Assembly: GCA_019694165.1 (NCBI GenBank) | Contig: JAIBCL010000011.1 | Location: forward strand, 124,001-188,000 | Origin: Verrucomicrobiaceae bacterium | GTDB lineage: Bacteria > Verrucomicrobiota > Verrucomicrobiia > Verrucomicrobiales > Verrucomicrobiaceae | Length of the DNA stretch: 64,000 bases | Direction of reading: 5' to 3' | In this document: one piece after another, positions 36,392 through 45,888 of the stretch | Layout: the number at the start of each line of letters is the position of its first letter | How positions within the stretch are numbered: position 1 is the first letter of the stretch | Made by a program: the position numbers and the translations under genes | Notes under the pieces: model-generated | Seen by the model: only the letters and a program-made list of their open reading frames with translations | What the model was told of the DNA's origin: nothing | Database searches by the model: none

Positions 36392-37681
36392 ATGCCATTC
36401 ACACAGCTCGGGCTTCATCCCAAAATCCTCCAGGCCGTCAAAGAGGCCGGCTACACCGAACCCACGCCGATCCAGTCGGCGGCGATCCCGCAGGTGATCG
36501 CTGGTCATGATCTCATCGGCATCGCGCAGACGGGCACGGGCAAGACGGCGGCCTTCACGCTGCCGATGCTGACCAGGCTTGCGGGCACCATCGGCGACGG
36601 CCATCAGCGCGGCACCCGCGCGCTCGTGATCGCGCCCACGCGAGAGCTGGCGGCACAGATCGAGGAAAACGTGCGCATCTATGCCAGGCACCTGCCGCTG
36701 AAGGTGGCGACCGTATTCGGCGGTGTGGGAGAGCGGCCGCAGATCGAGGCCTTGCGTGCCGGCACGCATCTGATCATCGCGTGCCCGGGGCGGCTGCTCG
36801 ACCTGATGAATCAGCGTCACGCCAGCTTCGCCTCGCTCGACTATCTCGTGCTCGACGAGGCGGACCGGATGCTCGACATGGGCTTCCTCCCCGACATCCG
36901 CCGCATCGTGAAGCAACTGCCGCGGAAACGGCAGACGCTGTTGTTCTCAGCGACGCTTTCGAAGGAGATCGAGGCACTCACGCACGAGTTCCTGCAACAT
37001 CCGAAGACGGTGCAGATTGGTCGTCGGTCGAATCCGGCGGAGACCGTGACACAGATGGTCTATGAAGTGCCGCAGCATTTGAAGCTCGGCCTGCTTTCGC
37101 ATCTGCTGGACGATCCGAAGATGGACAGCGTGCTCATTTTCACCCGCACAAAGCACGGCGCGGATCGCGTGGCGCGGAAGCTGGAGCAGCACGGCATCAA
37201 GTGCGGCACGCTGCACGCGAACCGCACGCAGAACCAGCGGCTGCGCGCCCTGAAGGAGTTCAAGGAAGGCACGCTGCGTGTGCTCGTCGCCACCGACATC
37301 GCCGCCCGCGGCATCGACGTGGACGGCATCTCGCATGTGGTGAACTACGACTTCCCGATGCACGCGGAGGATTACGTCCATCGCATCGGCCGCACAGGCC
37401 GGGCGCAGGCGATCGGCGATGCCATCAGTTTCGTCACGCCGGACGATCACGGACCGCTGAAGTCACTCGAGCGTTTCATCGGCCGCGGCATCGTGCGGAA
37501 GGTGGCGGAGGGTTTCGACTACAAAGCGTCCGCACCGCCGCCACAGCAGCATCAGCAGCACCGCCGTGGCGGCCATTCAAAGCCGCAGTCGCAACCACGC
37601 CAGCGCGCGCAATCAGCGCAGCCCGACCGAGCACCGGCTGCGAAACCGAAACGCCGCTGGTGGTCTCGCGGGCACAGATGA
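36392..37681 (+). CDS. rhlE: DEAD-box ATP-dependent RNA helicase, RhlE type
   Basis: A 429-residue RNA helicase. Q motif FTQLGLHP with PTPIQSAAIP, motif I AQTGTGKT (residues 45-52), Ia PTRELAAQI, motif II LDEADRMLDMGF, motif III FSATLSKEI, motif IV VLIFTRTKHGADR, motif V TDIAARGIDVDG and motif VI HRIGRTGRAQ. The C-terminus is a short basic tail with Gln/His/Arg repeats (PPQQHQQHRRGGHSKPQSQ and on), typical of RhlE and RNA-binding. Roles are rRNA processing or mRNA turnover. There is no obvious operon partner beyond the LolA-like gene upstream. Confidence 0.96.
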   Translation: MPFTQLGLHPKILQAVKEAGYTEPTPIQSAAIPQVIAGHDLIGIAQTGTGKTAAFTLPMLTRLAGTIGDGHQRGTRALVIAPTRELAAQIEENVRIYARHLPLKVATVFGGVGERPQIEALRAGTHLIIACPGRLLDLMNQRHASFASLDYLVLDEADRMLDMGFLPDIRRIVKQLPRKRQTLLFSATLSKEIEALTHEFLQHPKTVQIGRRSNPAETVTQMVYEVPQHLKLGLLSHLLDDPKMDSVLIFTRTKHGADRVARKLEQHGIKCGTLHANRTQNQRLRALKEFKEGTLRVLVATDIAARGIDVDGISHVVNYDFPMHAEDYVHRIGRTGRAQAIGDAISFVTPDDHGPLKSLERFIGRGIVRKVAEGFDYKASAPPPQQHQQHRRGGHSKPQSQPRQRAQSAQPDRAPAAKPKRRWWSRGHR

Positions 37682-37823
37682 CCTCGCGCAGCATCCGGAG
37701 GTGCCTCCTTCGGTTCGCGACCACGCGGATGACAAGCTTGTGAACGGAGCCTTTTGACACCGGACGCGAGTTCGCCGAAAACTCCGCGCGCGATTTCGTT
37801 TCAATGCGCGACTTTGAACCTCC

Positions 37824-38159
37824 GTGCCTGACACCTCCAACATCCTCTACTGCCGCTGCGCCTATGCCCAGGTCGTCCCTGAAGGCGTGAAGAATGCCGT
37901 GCTCGAAAAGCTCTGCGAGTCCGGAGCAAGCTTCGAAACGGTGTCCGATCTCTGCGAGATGGCCGCGCATCGTGATCCCCGGCTCAAGGCCATCGCGGGC
38001 TGCGGAAGGCTGCGCATCGCCGCGTGCTATCCGCGCGCCGTCGAGGGACTCTTCCAGCAGGCGGGCAGCCCGTTGCCAAAGGAAGGCGTCGAAATCCTGA
38101 ACATGCGGACGCAGACGGTGGAAGAGATTGCGGGCGCTCTGTTGAAGCCAGCATCCTGA
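37824..38159 (+). CDS. Small Cys-containing protein of unknown function
   Basis: A 111-residue protein starting at GTG 37824 (the only nearby upstream ATG, 37804, is out of frame). It has clustered cysteines: YCRCAY near the start, ESGASF then SDLCEMAA, AGCGRL and AACYPRAV. The pattern looks built for metal or Fe-S binding. The segment ILYCRCAYAQVVPEGVK and the phrase RIAACYPRAVEGLF seem conserved in style with small PVC proteins linked to HdrA/ferredoxin-type electron carriers, but this is from memory and weak. It stands alone, 142 bp after the helicase. Confidence 0.65.
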   Translation: MPDTSNILYCRCAYAQVVPEGVKNAVLEKLCESGASFETVSDLCEMAAHRDPRLKAIAGCGRLRIAACYPRAVEGLFQQAGSPLPKEGVEILNMRTQTVEEIAGALLKPAS

Positions 38160-38311
38160 ACGTTGAGTTCTTTCCGACATGACCGCCCGCCCAGGGCCAT
38201 CCGTCCCGAAGGTGCCGATTCCGTTCTGCGGCATCCTTCCGTTCGTTCGCAGGTGATGGCCGCGTTGTTCGAACAGGGGGCTGCGCGGCGAGTCCCGCGC
38301 AGCGGCTGCGG

Positions 38312-41300
38312 TCACGGTGGAGCGGCTATGTTGAGCCGTACAAACCGTCGTCCGCCTGCGCCTGCCGGCACCTGTGCCATGACTTGCTGTTCGATGCCGT
38401 TGTCGGCGAGCACCTGCTGCGTGACGCCGGTGGTGCTCCAGCCGGTGCCGGGCAGCGTGTCGCTCCATTCCACGTTGAAGGTCACGCCGCCGTTCAGTGC
38501 GGCGACGCTGCGGGTGTAGGTGAACTCGATGATGGCACCATTGCGTTGCGCCGTCACGGGCAGGACTCCGGCAGCCGTCGGGGGCGATCGACAGGCCCAC
38601 TCGAGCAGATTTTTCGAGCCGTCGGCATCGGGGTCATCCAGCAGGCCGGTGGTGGCCGGGGCGACCTGCTGGGCCGGGGTGAAACTTGCCTCGACCCATT
38701 GATCGAATGGGCCGGCGGCACGGGTGACTTTGAAGCCGGTGATGGATGTCTTGTGGCCGCCGTATTGACCGGCGAAGCCGACGATGCGGAACTGCACCGG
38801 CGCGGCGATGGCGGCATAGGCGGCCGTGTTGGGCAGGGTGAAGACGAGTTCCTCATCGATGACCGAGGTGAAGTGCGGCGACGTGTAAACTTCGCTCCCG
38901 CTCGCGAAGCCGCCGATGCTGGTCAAGAAAGCGTAGCGACGCGGGGCGTGGTAGTCGATGCGGCGGATGGTGAAACGGACCTCGGCGCCGCGCAGGTTCA
39001 TGGGCTGCCCGACTGGCGGCTGCAGGGTAGCGGTCCAGTGTTCATTGTCGGTGATGGCGAGCGCGAGCGTGGCATCGGCCTCGTCGGGCGGCATGTTTTG
39101 ATAAAAGACGAGCGCGTCATCGCCCGCCGAGGGAAAGATGCCGGCTCCGGTCTGCCAACCGCTCCAGGTGTGTCCGGCGGCGGTCGTGTAAGTGGATGTC
39201 CACGGGCGGTTGTTCGCGGGACTGGCGCCTTCGAAGCTGCTCTGAACGAGCACGCGCGGGCCGCCGACGGTTTTGAAGTAGAACGTGCGCCACGCTGGAT
39301 CGCCATCGCCATCGCGCACGCGGAGGAAAGCGAAGTTGTCGCCCGTGACACCCGGCGTGCCGGAGATGGTGGCATTGCCGCCGCTGGACGAGACACCGAG
39401 TCCGCCATCGAGCACCTGGCCAATGTTCTCGATCGTGCGCCCCCCCTCCCCGCCCGAAGTGACGATGCCTGCGGAATACGGATGCCCCCAGAGCGCCGTG
39501 GCGAGCTTCGCCGCGGTGACGAACTGCGGAGCGGTGCCGGCGACGTCATCGATGTGGCGGAGCGTGCTCATCTCCGTCTGCCAGTTCGTGAGAAAAGACC
39601 ATTTCGGCGAAGACGCCGGAGCTTGATCGAGAAACTCGAGATGGCCCCACTGCCCGTACTTGCCCCACGGGCTGCAATCGACAAAGGCGCCGTGCGTGCG
39701 CAGGCCCTTCGCCTTCGCCATGTTCAAGTGGATGCGATACACGTCCGCCATCTGCGGCTGGCGGTTGACCAGCTCGAAGAAAGCCGTGACGCCGTCATCG
39801 CGCACATCGCCGGCATCCATGTAGTCGGTGTAGAGCGAGGGGCCGCCTTCATAAGTCACGATGGGCTTGCGCGTGGGAAAGGTGTTCAGCGCCAGATCAC
39901 GCAGCCACGGTGCGAATCCACCGCCGATGCCGGTGGCATCCGGTCCGCCGCCGGTCTGGGTGGAGCCTGAGAGCATGAGGCGCTTCCATTGATCGAACGT
40001 CTGCGTGAGATGAGCCTGGATGGCAGCGCCGGTCCAATACGCGTTGTCGAACGGCACCGACACCGGCCGCGTGTAGCCGCCGCCGAGATCGAAAGTGCCC
40101 GACGTGAGAAACCACTGGTCGCTCGTGCCAGCCTGTGCCTGGGCCTTCGCATACGCCCAGTCCTGGATGCCATTGCCGAAGTAGGTCGTGGGCGAGATGA
40201 TGTCGGGCTCCTGCGCGGGCGAGAGCGTGGCGCCGTAGTTCTTCATCTCGTTCAGGAAATCCTGCGAGTAGGTTTGATTGCCGGTGAAAACCGCACCCAC
40301 GCGCACGAGCCGCGACGTGCCGCCGAAGACGGACTGAAAGATGCTCCACGCATCGCAAAAGCGACGGGCATTGAACTGCGCCTTCGAGATGCCGGCCAGC
40401 GTCGCCTGATCCTGCGCCCAGTTACCCTGGGGGAAGCTGTAGCCATTGCTCCAGATCTCGTTCGAGTACTCCACATACACCCGGCGGCTCGCGTTGAGCG
40501 GTGGATATGCCGGGCCGGCTTGCGGAGCAACGTAAGGGTTCACGCCGTCGCTGCCGAAGGCGATGAGCTGCGCGAGCTTCGTGATGAAATCGGTCGTTGC
40601 GAGATGCGGCACGGTGATCCAGAGGTCCTTGTTCGTCGCGTTGCACATCGCCACCATGTGCTCGAAAGCCACGCCTGTGCCGCGATTGCCGGTGAAACCC
40701 GTGGCGGGACTGCGCGGATTGAGCACGCCGGATTGAAACACATGCGATGGCAGGCGGCGGTCGCTCCAGTCCTGCTGCGGGCTGGCGTTGGTTTCATTCC
40801 AGTCCATGAATCGCAGCCAGCCCCACGGTCCTCCGCTCAGACGCGCCAGCGCAGTGGGATGGAAGAGCTGGCCTTCGAGCGACTGATTCTGCGGATTCGA
40901 AGGATTCGGCAACCAGACCTTGATGTCGGTGATGGGGCTGGCCGCGTTGAGGTCCTCGACGGTGATGTTCGAATACGCGCTGCCGCTCACCTGATGATAA
41001 ACGCGCCGGCCGTTCACGATCCGTCCCGTCGCCGCGCCGTTGGATTCACCCGCGAGGAACTGTCCGCCGGTGAGCCGGATGTCGGCATCGCCCTGCCAGG
41101 TGACGACGATCTTCCCGATCGCCAGCGAGTCCCGCGCCGGCCAGGTCGCGGGCCGGTCCGAGTAATTCGTGTGCAGCCCCCAGCACACGGCGCGCAATCT
41201 CGTGCCTGGATTCAGGTACAGAGGAAAGCCATTGGCATTGAACTGCGGATTCCCGAACGTGGACACCGCGCTTCCCCAGTTGAAGCCGGTGAACTCCAGC

Positions 41301-41485
41301 CACAGTTCACCCTGCATGAGCGCGTTGGCGAAATAGGGCGCACTGAAGTAGTTCACCCCGCCCAGGTTCATTCCGAACTGCGGCAGCGAGGCCTCGTCAA
41401 CAGCCCGCGATGGCAGGGACAATCCGGCGGCAAGCCAGACCAAAGAGATGCAGCACAGGCTGCGCTTGGACCCGACGACACTCAT
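38312..41485 (-). CDS. Large secreted protein with glycoside-hydrolase-like domain
   Basis: A 1057-residue exported protein (signal peptide SLCCISLVWLAAGLSLPSRA). The N-terminal 600 residues contain YVEYSNEIWSNGYSFPQGNW, a motif of large bacterial cellulose-binding or GH-like proteins in which the Glu residues are probable catalytic acids, plus FMDWNETNAS and DLWITVPHL. The rest is strand-rich and Gly/Ser/Thr-rich, with an FEGASPANNRPW beta-sandwich-like stretch. It ends in a DPDADGSKNLLEWA calcium-type segment and a final VEWSDTLPGTGWS domain, the tail pattern of many verrucomicrobial secreted enzymes. Substrate unknown. The opposite-strand reading frames over the gene are shadows. Confidence 0.82.
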   Translation of the reverse strand: MSVVGSKRSLCCISLVWLAAGLSLPSRAVDEASLPQFGMNLGGVNYFSAPYFANALMQGELWLEFTGFNWGSAVSTFGNPQFNANGFPLYLNPGTRLRAVCWGLHTNYSDRPATWPARDSLAIGKIVVTWQGDADIRLTGGQFLAGESNGAATGRIVNGRRVYHQVSGSAYSNITVEDLNAASPITDIKVWLPNPSNPQNQSLEGQLFHPTALARLSGGPWGWLRFMDWNETNASPQQDWSDRRLPSHVFQSGVLNPRSPATGFTGNRGTGVAFEHMVAMCNATNKDLWITVPHLATTDFITKLAQLIAFGSDGVNPYVAPQAGPAYPPLNASRRVYVEYSNEIWSNGYSFPQGNWAQDQATLAGISKAQFNARRFCDAWSIFQSVFGGTSRLVRVGAVFTGNQTYSQDFLNEMKNYGATLSPAQEPDIISPTTYFGNGIQDWAYAKAQAQAGTSDQWFLTSGTFDLGGGYTRPVSVPFDNAYWTGAAIQAHLTQTFDQWKRLMLSGSTQTGGGPDATGIGGGFAPWLRDLALNTFPTRKPIVTYEGGPSLYTDYMDAGDVRDDGVTAFFELVNRQPQMADVYRIHLNMAKAKGLRTHGAFVDCSPWGKYGQWGHLEFLDQAPASSPKWSFLTNWQTEMSTLRHIDDVAGTAPQFVTAAKLATALWGHPYSAGIVTSGGEGGRTIENIGQVLDGGLGVSSSGGNATISGTPGVTGDNFAFLRVRDGDGDPAWRTFYFKTVGGPRVLVQSSFEGASPANNRPWTSTYTTAAGHTWSGWQTGAGIFPSAGDDALVFYQNMPPDEADATLALAITDNEHWTATLQPPVGQPMNLRGAEVRFTIRRIDYHAPRRYAFLTSIGGFASGSEVYTSPHFTSVIDEELVFTLPNTAAYAAIAAPVQFRIVGFAGQYGGHKTSITGFKVTRAAGPFDQWVEASFTPAQQVAPATTGLLDDPDADGSKNLLEWACRSPPTAAGVLPVTAQRNGAIIEFTYTRSVAALNGGVTFNVEWSDTLPGTGWSTTGVTQQVLADNGIEQQVMAQVPAGAGGRRFVRLNIAAPP

Positions 41486-41562
41486 TGAAGGACGGCGGAC
41501 AGCATAAGATCCGGGGCGGAGTGGTCAATGATGGAGAGGCTCGGTGGTCAGTTGCCGGATGT

Positions 41563-41590
41563 GAGCACTGAGAACTGAGCACTTGTCCCT
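41563..41590. repeat. Heptamer tract with inverted partner
   Basis: Units GAGCACT, GAGAACT, GAGCACT and TGTCCCT in the spacer between two minus-strand genes. The 9-mer CTGAGCACT inside the tract is the reverse complement of AGTGCTCAG at 41623-41631, 40 bases downstream, so a hairpin is possible. Confidence 0.6.
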
Positions 41591-41683
41591 GTTCCCGAGA
41601 GTTTGGCGCTCACACTGTATTCAGTGCTCAGCTTGCCGGGAATGAACGGAGCGGTGGAGCGTGCTCCACTCTGGAGCCTGGCA

Positions 41684-42685
41684 TTATTTGAAGAGCTTCG
41701 TACCGGCGGACAGATGGTCTTTGAATTCTTCCATTCGCAGCGCAACGCGTTCGCGCATGGACCGCTCGCCGATGCCTTCGTGCTTCGTACCGACGAGCGC
41801 GGTGAGCAAGGAGACGAGTGCGGTAACGTCGTTCATCATGACGAACTCGGGCGCGATCTTCTTGTCGGCAGTGAGGTTGTGGTAGTTCCCGAGCGGGATG
41901 GAAATGCCGGCGCTGCGCCGGCCGCAGGCTTGCATGGCGGTGGCCTCGCACACGCCAGCGTCGAGAAGGCAGCGCTGGACGCGGATGGCCTGCTCGGAGG
42001 CGGTCTTCATAAGGATGGCGGTGGCCTCGCTGTCGAAGACGGAGAGACGATCTCCCACACGCACGATGGGGCCGCCGCCCATGACGGCGCCGTTCACCGG
42101 GCGGCTGGTCTCGAGCGAAAGGAAGACGGCGTCCGCGGGGAACGGCCAGTTCTGCCCGACATGCCAGGCGCCGATGAAGCCAATTTCCTCGGCACGGGTG
42201 AAGACGGCGTGAACGGTGGCCTGGAGCCTGAGCTTTGAGAGCGCCCAGAAAGTGGCGATGATGGCGGCGCAGCCGATGAGGTCGTCACACGCCGTGGCCT
42301 CGATCCTTTCCTTGGTGATCTTCACCGGAAAATTCCAGCACGCGATGTGCCCCTTCACCTTGCGCAGTCCGCGCTTCACACCGGCCGCCACCTCGGTCGG
42401 GGCCACGCCGCCGAGGAACTGCCATGGATCACTGCCATTCAGACCGGGGCCTTTGACGAAGGCGGGATGATCCATGTGAGCGCCAAGCACCCAGGAGGGA
42501 CGGCTGGTATGCCGGCCATGTTTGTAAGTGGCGAGCAGATTGCCCATCTTGTCCCGTTTGAGCTTCACACCCGGGCAGCCGGCGAGCAGAGACTCGATCT
42601 CCGCACGCACATGGTATTCATGAAACGGCGCGGTGGACTGCTTCAAAATGCGCTTGAGAATCGTGGTGAGCGTAGGCACTGACAT
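41684..42685 (-). CDS. M42-type metallo-aminopeptidase
   Basis: A 333-residue cytoplasmic dizinc aminopeptidase-like protein. Candidate metal ligands are His70 and Asp72 in GAHMDHPAF, Asp134 in ATACDDLIG and Glu165/Glu166 in FTRAEEIGFIGA. GGGPIVRVGD and the late QACGRRSAGISIPLGNYH stretch (which should supply the last His) fit M42/M20 peptidases. Start at ATG 42685 (MSVPTLTTIL). There is no signal peptide. Likely trims N-terminal residues from oligopeptides. It is divergent from the acyltransferase gene 42 bp away, with which it shares a short promoter region. Confidence 0.85.
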   Translation of the reverse strand: MSVPTLTTILKRILKQSTAPFHEYHVRAEIESLLAGCPGVKLKRDKMGNLLATYKHGRHTSRPSWVLGAHMDHPAFVKGPGLNGSDPWQFLGGVAPTEVAAGVKRGLRKVKGHIACWNFPVKITKERIEATACDDLIGCAAIIATFWALSKLRLQATVHAVFTRAEEIGFIGAWHVGQNWPFPADAVFLSLETSRPVNGAVMGGGPIVRVGDRLSVFDSEATAILMKTASEQAIRVQRCLLDAGVCEATAMQACGRRSAGISIPLGNYHNLTADKKIAPEFVMMNDVTALVSLLTALVGTKHEGIGERSMRERVALRMEEFKDHLSAGTKLFK

Positions 42686-42727
42686 GTCCGCAAACTAACG
42701 CGATTTCATCAAACACCAACTGCCAAC

Positions 42728-43690
42728 GTGAAGAAGGTCCGCTATTTTTTGGAAGCACTGCTGGTGCGCGGCATGGCGCGGTTTCTGCCGCTGCTGCCGC
42801 GCCATGGGCTGCTCTCTCTGGCACGCCTCACCGGCACGCTCGCATGGCTGGCCGATGCCGCCGGCCGCGCCACGGCCATGGAGAATTTGCGGGTCGCTTT
42901 CCGCAATGAACTGAACACCGCCGAGCGCCGGCGCATCGTGCACAAGTGCTACCAAAATTTCGCACGCACCTTCCTGGACCTATTCTGGCTCGCCCGCCTC
43001 ACCGACGACAACTGGCGCGACTTCGTAACGTGTGAGGATTTGGACCCGGAGCGGCTCAAGGAGGACATCGCCGCAGGTGCGATCTGGGTGACGGCGCACT
43101 TTGGAAACTTCGAACTCTCCAGCACGGCCTGGGGTTTCCGCGGCATGAAGATGGTGACGGTGGCGCAGGATTTCAAGAATCCCGCCCTCACTCCGATCTT
43201 CCAGAACGCGAGATCGACCGCCGGTCATGTGCTCATCCCGCAGCAGGGGGCAATGATCCGCCTGATGAAGACGCTGGGGCGCGGCGGTTACGTGGCGCTG
43301 CTCTCCGACCTGAATCTTCCACCGGGCCGCGCCGCCACAGTGATCAACTGCTTCGGTCTCAAGACGTGCGTGACCACGCTGCACACCATGCTGGCGCGGA
43401 GACTCGGCTGCTCCGTAATACCTTCCGTGTGCTTCCCCCGCGAAGATGGCAGCTACATCCTGAAAACGTACCCACCGGTCAGGCCCGTCTCGGAGGATGA
43501 CGTGCACGCCGCCACCCAGCAAGTGTGGGACATCTTCGAAGCAGACATCCGCAGACAGCCCGAACTGTGGATGTGGATGTATAAACACTGGCGCTATCTG
43601 CCGGGTGAGGAGCAGGACCCGGACTACCCCGACTATGCCAATCCCAGCGCGCCGTTCCGCAAACTGGCGGCCGCCCGGTCGGTGGAGTGA
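42728..43690 (+). CDS. LpxL/HtrB-type lipid A or lysophospholipid acyltransferase
   Basis: A 320-residue membrane-associated acyltransferase of the LpxL/LpxM superfamily. The H(x4)E catalytic motif is His124-Glu129 in VTAHFGNFEL, with a hydrophobic N-terminus (YFLEALLVRGMARFLPLLP) and the late PELWMWMYKHWRYLP segment that carries the conserved WxxxHxRW-like end. It would add a secondary acyl chain to lipid A, implying an LPS-type outer membrane. Start is GTG 42728, since no in-frame ATG fits. Acyl carrier protein, the likely acyl donor, is encoded 120 bp downstream on the opposite strand. Confidence 0.9.
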   Translation: MKKVRYFLEALLVRGMARFLPLLPRHGLLSLARLTGTLAWLADAAGRATAMENLRVAFRNELNTAERRRIVHKCYQNFARTFLDLFWLARLTDDNWRDFVTCEDLDPERLKEDIAAGAIWVTAHFGNFELSSTAWGFRGMKMVTVAQDFKNPALTPIFQNARSTAGHVLIPQQGAMIRLMKTLGRGGYVALLSDLNLPPGRAATVINCFGLKTCVTTLHTMLARRLGCSVIPSVCFPREDGSYILKTYPPVRPVSEDDVHAATQQVWDIFEADIRRQPELWMWMYKHWRYLPGEEQDPDYPDYANPSAPFRKLAAARSVE

Positions 43691-43745
43691 GCGCAGTGAA
43701 CTGGTGTGGCGGAGAAGATTCGGAATCCCGCTGGGGCCCCGCACG

Positions 43746-43778
43746 AAAAAAAAGCCGGAGGTTCGTTCACCTCCGGCT
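43746..43778 (-). terminator. Intrinsic terminator of acpP
   Basis: A perfect 10-bp stem AGCCGGAGGT / ACCTCCGGCT with a 6-base loop, followed on the minus strand by eight U residues (the A-run 43746-43753 read on the plus strand). It lies 32 bp after the acyl carrier protein stop and is a textbook Rho-independent terminator, the only clear one in the window. Confidence 0.9.
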
Positions 43779-43809
43779 TCCGGGAAAAGTTCTGCAGGCA
43801 GGCGATCCC

Positions 43810-44049
43810 TTACTCGGCGTTCTCCTCGACATAGCGGATGACGTCGCCCACGGACTGAAGCTTCTCGGCTTCCTCGTCCGGCACGTCGATGCCGAATTCC
43901 TCTTCAAACGCCATCACCAGTTCCACCGTGTCGAGCGAGTCAGCGCCGAGATCTTCGATGAACTTGGCCTCGGGAGTGACCTGCTCGGGATTGACGCCGA
44001 GCTGCTCGACGATGATGTCACGGACTTTGTCTGCGATGTTGTCTGCCAT
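43810..44049 (-). CDS. acpP: Acyl carrier protein
   Basis: A 79-residue acidic ACP that carries fatty-acyl intermediates on 4'-phosphopantetheine. The attachment serine is Ser38 in [15 protein letters not shown], the universal motif. The start at 44049 ([11 protein letters not shown]) fits the family length; the frame extends upstream but with unconserved sequence. No strong Shine-Dalgarno precedes the ATG (ACCCCCACC), which is odd for a highly expressed gene. fabF and other fab genes are not adjacent, so acpP is monocistronic, closed by a strong terminator. Confidence 0.96.
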   Translation of the reverse strand: MADNIADKVRDIIVEQLGVNPEQVTPEAKFIEDLGADSLDTVELVMAFEEEFGIDVPDEEAEKLQSVGDVIRYVEENAE

Positions 44050-44172
44050 GGTGGGGGTTTGTTGGATGGGCCGGAGCAATAGCGGCTCGTTCTGATTTGG
44101 CAAGGGGAATTCAAGCGAAATTTGACGCTCTGCACAGCGCCATCGAACACGGTTCGAAACGCGTCTGATTCG

Positions 44173-44922
44173 TCATGTTTTCGCATCCTCGCCGACGGTC
44201 TGCTGATCGTCGTCCTCGTCGGGTTCCTCCACTTTTTCGACCAGTTCTCCGCTGAAGCGCGAGAGCAGGTTGGCAAGAATTTGCTCGACCCCTTTTTCAT
44301 CGTACTTCATGCAGTCGAGGCACGCCTTCCTCGCGGGGGCATCGGGGGATGCCCGGTAATAGATGGCGGCCAGTCCCTTGTTCTGCCACTTGCGCTTGTC
44401 CACTTTGAAGACGTCGGCAAAGCGCACTTCGGCGCCATTGGGCGCGATGAAGCGGTCCACCAGACCGCGGGTGACCTTGTTCCGGTTCATCAACAGAAGC
44501 ACGATCACGACGAGCGCGGCCGCCATCATGCCGCCACCCCACCAGAACTGCTCTTCGATCTCGCGGTCGGAGTACTTCTTCGGCTTCTCGTCCAAACGGT
44601 GTTCCGCAGCGTAGCTCAGCCACGTCGGCGGCACGCCATCGACATCGACCGGCCAGTTCTTCGACTTCATCTCGGCCCGCCATTGGTCGAGCGAATCAGT
44701 TTTCTTGGCCCGGTCATATCCTTTGAGCACCTCCTCCTCGAACCGATCCTTGATCGACGCCTTCTCGTTCTTTGCCGGATAGCCCCACTTGCCGTCGTAG
44801 AAGAAAAGGGCGGCGAAAACCGCCAGCATCAGCGCCATCATGCCCATGCGGCGGAAGTACCACGATGTCACGCGGCACACGATTTCTTCTCCATCGGGAG
44901 GATTGCCCGGCTTTTCATCCAT
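44173..44922 (-). CDS. Two-pass membrane protein of unknown function
   Basis: A 249-residue protein starting MDEKPGNPPD (ATG 44922; a Met four codons upstream is possible). It has two hydrophobic segments, MMALMLAVFAALFFYD near residue 30 and GGGMMAAALVVIVLLLMN near residue 130, with a soluble charged loop between and an acidic tail (EEPDEDDDQQTVGED). The segment after TM2 (TRGLVDRFIAPNGAEVRFADVFKVDKRKW) looks like a small folded domain. No family recognised. It is upstream of acpP on the same strand, 123 bp away. Confidence 0.75.
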   Translation of the reverse strand: MDEKPGNPPDGEEIVCRVTSWYFRRMGMMALMLAVFAALFFYDGKWGYPAKNEKASIKDRFEEEVLKGYDRAKKTDSLDQWRAEMKSKNWPVDVDGVPPTWLSYAAEHRLDEKPKKYSDREIEEQFWWGGGMMAAALVVIVLLLMNRNKVTRGLVDRFIAPNGAEVRFADVFKVDKRKWQNKGLAAIYYRASPDAPARKACLDCMKYDEKGVEQILANLLSRFSGELVEKVEEPDEDDDQQTVGEDAKT

Positions 44923-45207
44923 GCGGCCATTCAAGCCGTACCGCTGCGCCGCCGCAACCGGCTATTTACAACCGCCGGCTTCTGGCTCCGCGCAGGTGCC
45001 GGCGGTGGGACGGCGTTCGTCCAAGCCCGGGCATCATGGCGACGATGCCGGCCTGACAAAGAGCGTCCGGCATGTGGTCCCGGTCTCATGATTCGCACGC
45101 CATCCGCCGGGCATCGAAAAACGTAGCATTTCAGCAGACGGCGCTGCATCATCGTGATTTACAAGGCAGCCGCCTGCCGCCGCACAATTGAAAACCCGCC
45201 TCACACC

Positions 45208-45888
45208 ATGATGCCGCTCCTTTTCATCAGCACGCTCATCATCTCGCTCCTCGCCACATGGCGGGTGCGCAGTGCCTACGCGAAGTATTCCGAGGTGCCC
45301 GCTTCATCGGGCATGACGGGTGCCGAGATCGCACAACGCATCCTGGACCGGAGCGGCGTCTCCGACGTCAGCATCCAGTCCATCCCCGGCACGCTCACGG
45401 ATCACTACGACCCGGCGCACAGGCGCCTCATGCTTTCCGAGAACAACTACCATGGCACCTCCGTCGCCGCGCTCGGCGTCTCGGCGCATGAGTGCGGACA
45501 CGCCATCCAGCACCAGCAGATGTATGCGCCGCTCCAGTGGCGCATGGCGGCGGTGGGCGTGACGAACATCGCCAGCCAGGTGGTGATGTGGCTGCCGCTC
45601 ATTGGCGGTCTCTTCATGGGCATGAAGCCTCACTTGATGGTCACCATCATGGCGCTGGGCTGGGGTGTGCTCATGCTCTTCCAGCTCGTCACGCTGCCTG
45701 TCGAGTTCGATGCCACCGCACGCGCCAAGCGCATTCTTGCCGAGACCGGGGCACTCCGCCCAGGTGCGGAGACTGACGGCATGAACCGCGTGCTCGATGC
45801 CGCCGCGCTCACCTACGTGGCCGCGTTCATCACGTCGCTCGTCTATTTTCTTTGGTACCTGATGCGGACGCTAAATGACCGGAGATGA
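45208..45888 (+). CDS. YugP-family membrane zinc metallopeptidase
   Basis: A 226-residue membrane protease of the YugP family (Zn_peptidase_2). It starts MMPLLFISTLIISLL (N-terminal helix). The active site is SAHECGHAIQH, with His94 and His98 as zinc ligands and Glu95 as base. Three later helices follow (NIASQVVMWLPLIGGLFMG, VTIMALGWGVLMLFQLV, AALTYVAAFITSLVYFLWYL), and DATARAKRILAETG carries the conserved late Asp-containing segment. Length and topology fit the family (about 220-230). Substrates are unknown. The nearest plus-strand gene starts 201 bp downstream. Confidence 0.92.
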   Translation: MMPLLFISTLIISLLATWRVRSAYAKYSEVPASSGMTGAEIAQRILDRSGVSDVSIQSIPGTLTDHYDPAHRRLMLSENNYHGTSVAALGVSAHECGHAIQHQQMYAPLQWRMAAVGVTNIASQVVMWLPLIGGLFMGMKPHLMVTIMALGWGVLMLFQLVTLPVEFDATARAKRILAETGALRPGAETDGMNRVLDAAALTYVAAFITSLVYFLWYLMRTLNDRR

